Assembly: GCA_026874595.1 (NCBI GenBank)
Contig: CM049306.1
Coordinates: 98,011,642-98,075,641 of the forward strand
From: Sipunculus nudus
Lineage: Eukaryota > Annelida > Sipuncula > Golfingiida > Sipunculidae
Reading direction: 5' to 3'
Length of the DNA stretch: 64,000 bases
The notes below the pieces were generated by a model. That model was not told where the DNA came from, searched no databases, and was given only the letters and a program-made list of their open reading frames with translations. The position numbers were made by a program, and so were the translations under genes. Below are positions 28,401-40,400 of the stretch, piece by piece. The number at the start of each line of letters is the position of its first letter. The stretch's first letter is position 1.

Positions 28401-31400
28401 AACTGGTACTATCAATCCATGTTCTTGAAAAAAATTACTGAATGATTTAATTAATATATAGTAATTTGTTGTTAATTAATGTGGGATATGCCCGCAGTCA
28501 CGTGACAAGGGTGATATGTAGCAAGTCACGTGACAAGGTAATGCGCGATAGGGGTGAGAGCAAAGGCTGCAGCATTCGGCCAGCAGCACAGCAACAGTAA
28601 GCAGCTTAGACTACGTAGTACAAGCGTGTACACAGTGACCATGCCGGGCGATGAGAGTGAGTCTCGGGAAGAGGGACCAACCATAACGTCCGCCGACAGA
28701 GTAACCTCTTGGGCTAAAGACAATATGATCGACCGGACCACAGTAGATAATCTGGCGAAACTTGGCTTTACTTTGCTAGACGCTCTGGAACTGCTTCAAC
28801 CAGAGGATATGACCGCAAAAATTCCTCGTGGTCAGCAGAGGTTGGTCATCAAGGCCGTATCTCGGTTACAAACAACACGGTCACCAGGCCTTAATATATC
28901 TGCCACGCACGGGAACCATGGCATCCCACTTACAGAAGCGGCAGCACATAACACGCCACACGCTGCTGGCCAGCAACCTCATCATATTGACACCGACAAT
29001 GGCGGAACCCCGCAACGTGGTAATGAGGTCAACCCCCGTGAAACCCACAACCATCCCATCACTGCACCAAACGCCACTCAGTCTAACAGGGACACCATTG
29101 ACCCTACTGCGAACAGACAATTCGCATGTACAATCAGCTGTAGCAGACAGCACCAGGCGCTTCTGTGAACTTTGACCCCGAAGAGAAAGCGGTGACCTCC
29201 CAGGGGCATCCAGGGACATGAAGACACACGGCTTCCACAGGCCCGGCCAACGCCAGTCAACAAACAAGACTGTTATCAGCATTGACACAGTTGGGCTTGC
29301 TGAATGAATCCGATACAAGGCAATCACGACTGAGTGCAGCCAGAATCTAGGCTTCGCTACACACATGGGACGATCCACAAGTGCAGTTGTCATCCCTGAT
29401 GCAAGGTAGGTCTCCTAAGTTTCTAGATATCAGCAGGTAGTCAGGCAACTTTAATGATCCAGGATATCTAGAATATATATTTTGTAATTATTGATATATT
29501 TGAATATATCACCAGTGCCACTGCTCCTACATCACATAAAGAAACTGGTACTATCAATCCATGTTCTTGAAAAAAATTACTGAATGCACAAAACAAAGTA
29601 ATTCCTATGGTTAAGCTTTCCGTGCATCTTAGTCAACACTCAAAGAACTGACAACTGTCTCTAATCATTTATGGTTGTAAATCACACAAATATTGGTGGA
29701 GGGGATGAGAAGCTGAAATTCACAGAAGAGAAATTATTCACAGCAGTAGAAATAAGCCAAGGTCTAAATAATTTATTATAAAATCCATAAACAATAAACT
29801 AGATATACCAGATAATAACAGTATATGGAATAAACTCAATGTTGATTATAAACTGTTTAGTGCTCATGGACAGTTTGATATGGATGATCAGTTCACTGAC
29901 TTTATCACATCATATAATGGATGTAAATGATTCACATTTCAGATGACGACGGTAACATCCTGTCATCAACATGTATGCGTATGTGCAGGTCGCTAATTTA
30001 ATTCTTATAAATCATTACTTTCAAAGAAATGCAACTCTTAATATAAAAGTACCGGATGGTATAAAGAAACACAACTTACGTTTAAAGGACATAATTAACA
30101 AAGGATTCTTAAAGTAATGGGATACTGTTGAAAAATATTGTTTGGAATAAACACTACACATTAGTAATATTGACTGGTAGGACAACTTTAGTCTAATTAA
30201 TCTCAATAGGCTGATTTTCCGAGACCTTTTGCACAAGACTGATGATGATCAGACCTCTCCAAATGAACATGATTTGAATCATTCACATCAGAAGTCCTTG
30301 TCAAAGTGATTCATCATCTCATCCATACTGGTCATACTAATTAAATATTACATGATCAGGGGCATGATAATAAGGTAAGGGTATTTTGCGACAAATATCA
30401 GCAGTAATAACATTAATAGGATACTTTGTTCAAATATTTTGTTGATATAGGAGTATCATGACACACATTTTCAATTCAGATTTTGTATCTGATGTTATTC
30501 AAACAGTCCCTTTCTCTTGCTTCAACATCATATCATAATGCTAGTTTTCAAATAATCATTTTACCATTTATCTGATAAAATGAGATCTTTATTTAGAAAT
30601 ACTGAGAATATAATGATATCAAAATGTGTTATAATTCTGTTCATATTAAACATCTCAGGAATACAGTATTTCTACACCTGGCATGAGTGGACCTATGTGG
30701 AATTTCCTGAAACCAGGTGTCCTGTTTAACATAAACTAGGATGGGGATCACTGATGTAAAATTTCCTGAAATGGAAATTCCACTCTGGGAAATTTCTCTA
30801 ATTTTCAGGCCTGCTATGCAATCCATGCTGAGAGGTCACACGGTCAATATGCAAAAGGAAAATTATAAGCTGACACAAAGAAAATATCCTTTTAAGATAA
30901 ATAAGCTGTACTTTAGATGTACAAACCTAATTAAGCTGGTGATCTGATCTGGCATCAGGCCTGGGATGACTGCTGGGTCTGGTCGTACTGTGCTCTTGTC
31001 ACTGGGACCTGCTTCAGCCATGGGTACCCCTGCACCTGACAAAGAAAGAGGTTACTCTTTATTTTAGTTATTTTACAAGTTCCAAAATAACTTTACAGAC
31101 TAATCCTCTCCAGTTTTGACAATCAATAACATTTCTGACATTACCATAGGATGTATACTATCTCTTAACTATTAAATCTGTTCCTCTTTGCAGATTTTTT
31201 GGGTGATTTTATTTATCAAATTTAGGCATTATGATATGCCACTATAATTTACCTGACTGTACTTAGGGTATCTGGATCATGATCATAATATTGCATTAAA
31301 TTTAAGAAAATAAAATAAAGAGTGTGTCAAATACAAAGCAAGTCAATGTATCTACTGAAAGCTTAAACCACTTGTTACTAACAGAACCACAGCTGTTATT

Positions 31401-34400
31401 GATTATTACAAATGTTATAACACATGTACTTATTAAACATGTACCTTTAGCACTCATTTCTTTATTGGCCTGATCCTCTTGAGGTTTTTCCTCTTTATGT
31501 CCTTCCAGCTTCTTAGCACTGTCATCCCTCCCAGTCAGGGAGAGCATCACAGGGCGCCTGTTACCAGTCTCCTCATTCACCTGTAGGTGTCAAAGTATGG
31601 AATAAGAATACACCTACATCTTAAAGCGTATGTTAATGTATGCTCAATTTATACACAACTGAAAAATTTTATGAGAAATACAAATTCTTGTGCTTAACCA
31701 TGACAAAGCTTAACATCCACAAGAGATTTTTCTGTACACATTACCAAGATGATGATATGCAAATGTGTAACAAGATTTATAATGATTCTATTTACCTTCT
31801 TACACTTGGTGGACAACATACCCACAATATTCTCAAGGACTTTTTTAATCCACAGTGTATTTCATACAAATCTTTATTTACACTTGTTACACAACACTCA
31901 TCATTCCATACAGGTCCTGAAATGATTTTCCACACAGATTTCATTTTTTTTACACTGCTTACCTGGACCATGGTGTTGAACTGGACAATGTACCTTCTTC
32001 TGGCAGCAGTGAATCTGTGGGATGAAAATACAAATCAAATACAAACCTCTGAATACAGGAATCATATTAAAGGTCAGCACTTCACAGATGACAATTAACC
32101 TAGTTCTTGGTAGACAACATTTAATAACTTTTGGAAGCCATGTCATTCTTCATAAAACTTTCATTATCATATCCATCATCCATTTTTAAGTATTTATTAA
32201 CTCACCTGGTGCATGATGCCCTATAAAAGTTTTTTAAATGAGATTATCAGTTCTCCAAGGTGAACCCACACAATGTGAACGATTCACATTTCAGGGTTTG
32301 CATGAGATCATCATATCATTATCATTCAAACAAATTTATTCAAAACTACACCAAAAGGACTTTGGGATTTATTTTTAATAGAAGGCATCCCTGGCAGTTA
32401 TTAAGCATGAGCTGACAGTGTTGCTTCAAAGGACTCATTTCAAGGGCATTTCTTATGTATTTCACATCCTGGACTATGGGAATATGTTTCACAAAAATTT
32501 TAAGTGGACTGTATACATGAAAATCAATTACATAAACATAATTACATACATAGGTATGGTTATTTTTTCTATACTACCAAACTACCCAGCTGTATAGGAA
32601 ACACAACAGTTAGTTTAGTTCATGTACCTGACGCTGGTTTCACCATCACGATACGCATCATCTATTGTTTTGTTGTTGCTAGCACTGTAATTGCACCATC
32701 TCCCATTACGATCATCAAACCACTTCCAAGTATGACACTCAGCCTGTAATCAACAACACAAGTAAGGATATATCTGTAAAAGTGGTTTCATATCTGACAA
32801 CCAAACAATGCCAAAATTCATCCAGTTATCAACAATACAGGTACTGATGTCTTTATACAACTGCTTTAATATATGAACACCCATAACATTAAACACAAAG
32901 AGCTGGACAACATGAAGTATAAATGTAGACATGGTATTAAATCTTGTAGCAGCTTTGAAAAACCTAGCTTTTGGTAAGATCTATACATTCTAATAAGTAG
33001 GAATGATGTGACAGGGTTACACTGAAGAAATATTCTTTGTCAACATACTGTTAGTTTGAAGACTGATGCTTTTCTGCAAGACGCCACTGCCATCTTCTCA
33101 TACAAATCTAATAAAAGTAAAATTGGGGCAACCCATCTGAAAAGAAAGAGATGGGATAATTGTTTATATGACACACAGATGCAGAATGATTTCGGGCCGA
33201 TACACTATATAATAAGTCAACAGTTCATTAACACAAACATTCCAGTTTATTTAGGTGAATATTTTATACAGATTTACCCTGATGATAATTCCATTTTAAA
33301 CTTCCAAGTCCCTAAACTGATTTCAAAACAGGCATAATAGGAATATACACTTTTACACTTATTAAAGATCTAAATCAATCCTATTTTGATGATTCAAATA
33401 ATAATTCTATGACGATATTCTGTGTCTTAGCATTAGCCTTATATGTTACAGATGTGTATACAAAAAGCAACAGTTAAGGTTGGCAGATTCTTCATGTCTC
33501 TGAAACAGGTGGTTGGCTGTCTAAAATCCTTGGTTAATACTAACTATTAGAATCACTCATGCGCAAAAGATACCTCTGGCCTTTAAATTACAAGATTTAA
33601 CAGTCACCAGCCAAACTGACTGGAATATGCAAAAGGTTTTATTTTTTATGTTGTACATTTACCCCACAATTTCATAGCCTACAGATTTGTACTCACTTTG
33701 GCGTGGCTGCCTCCTTGTTCATTGTTAACCCTTTCTGAGTGATTTCTAGCAGATGAACAAGTAATTCTAGTACACCAGAAGCCTCCATCTCTTGAGCACA
33801 TGGCAGCTTCATTTCCTGGAAAAGTGAAACATTTAGTTTTAAAAAAATCTTGTGAAACATGGACTAAACTCATCAAAGTGAATCATGTAGTTTTAGAAAC
33901 TGGTACAAAAAGCAATGATGTGGCAGACATTTTAAGAATAGACCACGGCCTATAGGTTGCACTGGCTACTGAACAAGGAATGAAGTGACTACACAATATT
34001 AATAAATCACTTAACACATTGGTCTAGGAATGACCCAGAAGTCAACCTGGATTTAAGAAAGTACACAAATTATGGAGGTTCTATCAAAATGTCACAATTT
34101 TTCCTCAACTGTGATGGAGAATGTCAAACGAGGAATCTTCACAAAGTCAAACACCTTCAACATTATGCATCAGCCTGTCCCAGGCAGTCATTTTACCATG
34201 GTTAACACATAATGGGCCCTTGTAACCTACCTCAAACAGAAGACTGGTTAAGTGGAGCCGTGCAGCCAGCTTTGTTGCCTCTGGCTGACTGCTGAGGTTT
34301 GCAACATTCCCAGAGTCTTCCAGGGCCGCACTGTTTCTCAACTGCATGCACAGGTCTGCCACCTGAAGACGGTTAACAGAAGCTGTTAACAACTATCCTA

Positions 34401-37400
34401 GATAGGATTTTCAATTGGCAAAACATTTCTTACTGGCAAATGTAATAGAGATGAAGTAATCTTTATCATTATTGTGAACCTACCATTATGATGATATTCT
34501 ATTATCCAATCTGTTGTGGGTTAAAAATGCAATTAAATAAAATTTAGTTCAGGTAACAATATCATCTCTTCCATATATCATGATACAAGGTTTAGATTGA
34601 GTTAAAACTGCTGATGTAAAGAGCTTGAGACTGAAGTGCTGTTATTGATGACAAAATAATCATTACATGGTTATCATATGTCATTCAAGACAATAGTATC
34701 ATTATGTTATCATCATAATACCATGTCATTTATGACAATAATATCATTACATAATTATCCAAAAACCACATGACTGAAGACTCAAATTAAGGTCACTCAT
34801 GACAGTACTATCTTACATTGTCATGGCAATCACATGAGCAGCTTTGTTATGCAACTTATTGGACGAAATATAAAATAATTATACAATTTTTTTAGGTTTT
34901 AATTGTGCATAAACATTCTTTTATATGTTGTCTAAACTCAGAAATGTTTATTGTTGTGTGCTGAAGACTAACCTCTGCCATTAATTTTGTGAGGACTTGT
35001 TTGCGCCAGCTCTCTCCATTTCTTGCTGAGACCACAACAATCAGGTCACATACACGATAAACTGACTCTGGTAATGTGTCAACAAGCTGCATACATCCTA
35101 AATAAAAAGAATTATACAATCAGTAACCAAAGGAACTGAATGCAATAACGCCTGTGGGGTCAGGGATTACATGGTGTGAGGTACAATGAGGAGCCATTAT
35201 TGATAAGTGGAACTATAAATACAAGTTCTATCACTATAATTTGTAGGGTTGTAAAAATTGGATGGCAAAATTGATGCAATGAATCAAGCCTGGTCATTTA
35301 TTAATATTGTATCAGGATTGAATAATTTTTCAGAGATCATATTTACAGATTCATGCCTTTTGAACTCTAGCTCATACATATGAACAGTCAAACAAGATTA
35401 ATGTAATAAACACTAATTTTCAGTCAACAAGTTACCTTACAATCCTACTTTAGCTGCTATCACAGTAATACATGAGAAACTAATGACAAGTCAGTCTGCA
35501 TAAATGTGTAGGCAAATTATAACATCCATCTCAGCATTATATGGCAAGAAAACATTTAACAGATATACATCTCTTAGAGGAATGACTGTTTGTGATAATC
35601 AAATTAAGAACTGGATTGTAAGACAATGCTCAATAACAGCACTAAGTAGATTTCTCAAAGGAGCAGAGTTCAGGAAGTCTCACCTGGGATCATGTCTTCT
35701 GTGAAACAGTCCAGCTTCTGTTTGTCTAGAGGTTCCTCATTTCGCTGACGCTCCCGCTCTTCCATTGTTGGCTTTTTCGCCAGTTCTTTCTTGGTTTTCC
35801 CTTGCTGAAAACAAGTGGACATGATGGTGACTTATTACTGCACTTACTATGGAAGGTTAATATTTAATGCACATTTAGTCTGAAAATTTTACCTATACAC
35901 ACAAATGTTATTGTTTTAGTTCCAGTGTCATCAAGTTGTGTGATAATCTAAATTTGTTCTCCAACTCCTGAAAATTTATCATCATATCATACACAATTCA
36001 TAACACTCAGTCCTGAATTTTACCACTTTTACTCCAAAGGAATTCGGTTTTAAAAAGTGAACACCATGAACATCTTTTAGTTGTAGGAGCTACATCATCT
36101 TATTTCTACCTGGTCTCCTGTGCTGGTGACGTTGTCTCCCAGGGACATGACGATCGCCTGCAGCAGCTCGCGGTCTTCCTCGTCATCTTCATCTAGGTCC
36201 ATGTTCAGTGCCTGCTGCACAACACAGTGTGCCTTTATACATTTCTAACACATTTTACCTTTACACAATTCTAACACATCACCCCATTTTACAATTCTAA
36301 CAAAGCATCCCTTGATACAATTCTAAACCATTGTGCCTTTATACAATTCAAACATCTTGTGCTTCTAAAAAATTCTATTACTTTTATATATTTTGCCACT
36401 TAGTGCCTTTATCCTTTTCTAACTCATTATGGCTTTATATATTTATGCATGCTATTCCCTAGATAATCTCCCTCATTTATGATCAAGCTCATGAGGCAGA
36501 TGGTCTGGTGACTAAATGTCTTGAGGATAAGAGCTGCAATGACAGTATCTTATTTTGATACTAAATAAATGAATGTAGGACATTTTGGGCAATCAACATG
36601 GGATATTCTGGTCTGCGATTTTAGGCCTGGCCATTTTGCAGGTAAAGGTCCTGGACAAAAATTTAAATATTTCTGTTGAAAACATCTGTGTCAAAAATAT
36701 CCATCCATGGTAACATTACCTGTATGGCAGGTGGGAGTGACTGGACCTGCATGGCTGCTGGTAGAGGAGGCGGGTGGGTCAGGCAGTATTCTGTAGCCTG
36801 CTCCAGGTTGTTAGTGTGTACCAATGCTTCCATCACTAGCTCTTGGTTAAACCCCATGTCAGTCAGCTGAGAAATATTATCACACATGTCAGAATATACA
36901 AATACCATGAGCAATCATGGGTAATTATCAAGACATTCAACTAGTCAATCAAATGGAAAGTTAATTAAATAAACATTAAACTTGTATAGATGAATGGCAA
37001 AAATTAGTTCTAAGCAAAATCAAAACTAAAAGAAGTCCAACAGGATGCATTTAGTAATAAAGGCAGCAAATGAACTTTAATTAGAAGAATTTAAAATATA
37101 TGACTACTTGCTTAAAAGGTTAATATAGTCAAAGATGAGAAATTCAGTTTAGTGAAAAGCTTGTATCAGTGTTTCTTTATCTAGCAGATTAGTATATCAA
37201 CCAGATACTTCATGCGCTGACAAAACATTCATCTAGCAGCATTTTTTAAGCCACATGGTCATATCAATCCAAGCAACTCGGTAATACTGCATACAGTAAT
37301 TTAGTTAGCAACACATTCCAAAATAAACAGTGGCAAAAAAACATGCGGAAATGATGCAGGACTTGACTGAAAGGAAACTCCATTAACTTCCTGAATAGAA

Positions 37401-40400
37401 AAACCATGGAAAGAATTGTGTAAATGTTAATATTTTGATTATTTAACATTACCGTTCTCAAGGGATTTTCTCAAGACAATATATCATACAACTTCTATTA
37501 ATTTTTCCTGGGTTCAAGATGTATATTGGTGACAAACTGTAACTGTGAAAGTTTAATTTCTTAAATATAATGGACCTGTAATGAACCCTAGCATGAACTG
37601 GTTCATCAACCCGTTTTCTAGGCAGAACAATTTGCACCATCAAACTGTTGGGCAATGTAAAAGATAACTGATATGAATATCAGGGTTGCTCTTTGTTAAA
37701 AGAGTAAATAATCAGAGGAACGGTACACCAACATTTCCAAAACTGAATAAAAGGATATTTATATGTTTTTAATCTTTCATATTTGGTTTTAACTACTATT
37801 CAAACGCAAAACAAACAAATCTTGAAATAAACCAACATGCCTGATCACACATGGATACATGCAGCTTGAGCATGCTTGGGGTCATTACCTGCATCATGTA
37901 CTGTATATTGACGGTTGGGTCTTCAACAACCGGCGTGCTGCTGGTAGCTGGGGCTGGTGCAGCAACTGGTGCAGCAGCTGGTGCAGGTGCTGACCCTGAT
38001 GGTGCTGGAGCTGCTGGCGTTGTGGCTGGAGATGCTGCAGGTTTTTCTGGCACCTCCTCTTTCTTTTCTTTGGCAAGTTTCTCCTACAAACACAGCACCA
38101 CTTATGTGACTTGTCTAATTAACTGTGTGACTCGATTCATCAAGCATTCCAAGTACTGCCATGTTACAAACATTTTCTCATTACCAGTTTATTTATTTGC
38201 ATAATGTTGACCATTCCTTTCCTCTGATCTGGTTCAAGTGAGAACAATTTGCACTAAATATCAAACAGTATACATCTAGATATACACAGTGGCTCTTACT
38301 ATATGGACAATGTAATAATGTATATATTACAATGTATCAATCATCAAACCAGTGCAAGTCATCTACATCACTTATAAACACAGTCTAATGGATAGTTACA
38401 ACCAACTTCAATACACTTGGTAGAGTTTAAACTGGAGGCATGTTACTTATACATACAGTCAAACTGGATATTAATAAAGTAACTTGAATGGAGAGGTATG
38501 AGCTTAACTCTGAGACATGTTACTTACCCTAATAACCACCTCTCCCTTTATGATGTGACACAGGATGGCCAGGATAGAGTCCGACATACGAGCACCGTAA
38601 ACCTTCAGTGGTTTCTTACCCCACAGATGCATAACAGCATCAAAGGCTGCCTGCAGTGTATGTTAACAAGTCTGTAATTATTACATCAGGACACTTATAG
38701 ATACAACATCTTACCATGTGGTATATGCTTATAAATACTAAAGATTTTGTAATAACTCCAAAATGATTACATCAGGGACACAAATCCCTTTTACTGATGC
38801 ATGACTGGTTAGTTTTCAGGAAAAAGAAATGTCACAATCACTTAAACGACAGCTTACACAATAAGAACAGTGCAAGCTGATGTGCTGCGGCATTGTGTTC
38901 CTCTAGCATTGCCTTATACCAGACAGTCACTGTGTCAGGCTGTCAGGAGATCAATACAATGCTGGTATGTAATAAATTATGCAGACCCTTAGTTTAGTTA
39001 TTTCAATGTAACAATACATTATCATACATCATGAGATACTTCACTCATGATATGATACACAATACAATACATATGAGAAGTGTGTCACAGTTCAAGCCTC
39101 AAGTCACTAATCTTCTTTGTTTCAGTTTACCATGCCACTGCCTCCATGCTTCATGAATAATGAGTAATGTAAACAGCCTTTTCAATTGGTTTGATCATGA
39201 TGCAGTCAGCCAATCAGATGCTGATAAACAGATTTCTGATCAATGTTGTCTCACCTTACACATGATGAGCTGTTGACTATTAATAAATGGCAGATGTGAC
39301 AAGTTAAATGTTGACTTTCTGCTGAATGTCATATATCGTCAACATATGATACTGAAAGAATACTGGACTTTGTATCCTGAATGAATCTTTGCTCTGATGA
39401 ATTGTTACAGCCACACAATAAAGTTACGCCTCTTTGTGATCTCCTTACCTTGTGGGTGTACATTAGGTACTGGAGAGGATTAAATGGCACAAAGTTGGCT
39501 TGGCCAGTGGCAGCTGTGGGTTTGGCAGGCAGAAAATGCATGGATTCAAGCACCGTCTTGGTGTTGACCATTTTCTCTACAAGCATCAACCAGGCGTCCA
39601 GGAATTCTCCAGTGCCATCTGAAAAAAGACACATCTACACTATTACATGTAATTTATCCCTTACAATAAAAAGGCTGAGGTTTCTGTAGCTTCCTATTCA
39701 CTGGACTGACATTGCACAATATTTCACTTTTCTATGTCTTGTGAGGATTTTTTTTTTGCTTTCACTCCAGAATCCCATGCTCAGAGTAACAGATCATATT
39801 TTTTATTTCCATAAACATAATTATAATCTTATACATACTTTAATTTTATTTAACAAGTTGCAGTTATGATGGGAGTCTAATCACCCCCACCCCACCTAAC
39901 ATTTACTAATATTTGAATGAAAATTAATCCATGCTTTCTTGGTCTGGTCCATTATTTGCACAGAGAAGGATGATGATGAGAAGACTGTCTGGGTAAGACC
40001 AATGTAGTCATCCTATAAATGTCTGCTCACCTGCACTGCTCCCCTGTGCCGAGTCACAAGAGTAAAATTCAAAAATGATTTCTTTTCAATGATTTAAATG
40101 CTTTCCCCTATTTCTTAAAATTGAAACCTTTGAAAATATGATGATGACCACATTATGTGATCATTACTTTTTTCTGTACTCACCCCATACATCTCCAAAA
40201 GTTCTAAAATAACAGTATTAAGGTAGACCTCCCTAACATTTGGGCACAGCTGGATGCTGAGAAAGCCTAATTCCATGTTAAAGTTAACTGTGACACATCA
40301 AAATTTAGTCATCTCTGCTTTAGTTAATATCTAACCCATCCACAAAGTGTCACTGAAATTTTCTTTTAGAACTTTTTGAGATCTTGTGTGGACAAACAGG

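Noticed and set aside
39955-40016. AGGATGATGATG...TCATCCT stem that resembles a C/D snoRNA terminal stem
   Set aside because: No CTGA D box in the expected place on either strand and no relation to the two families.
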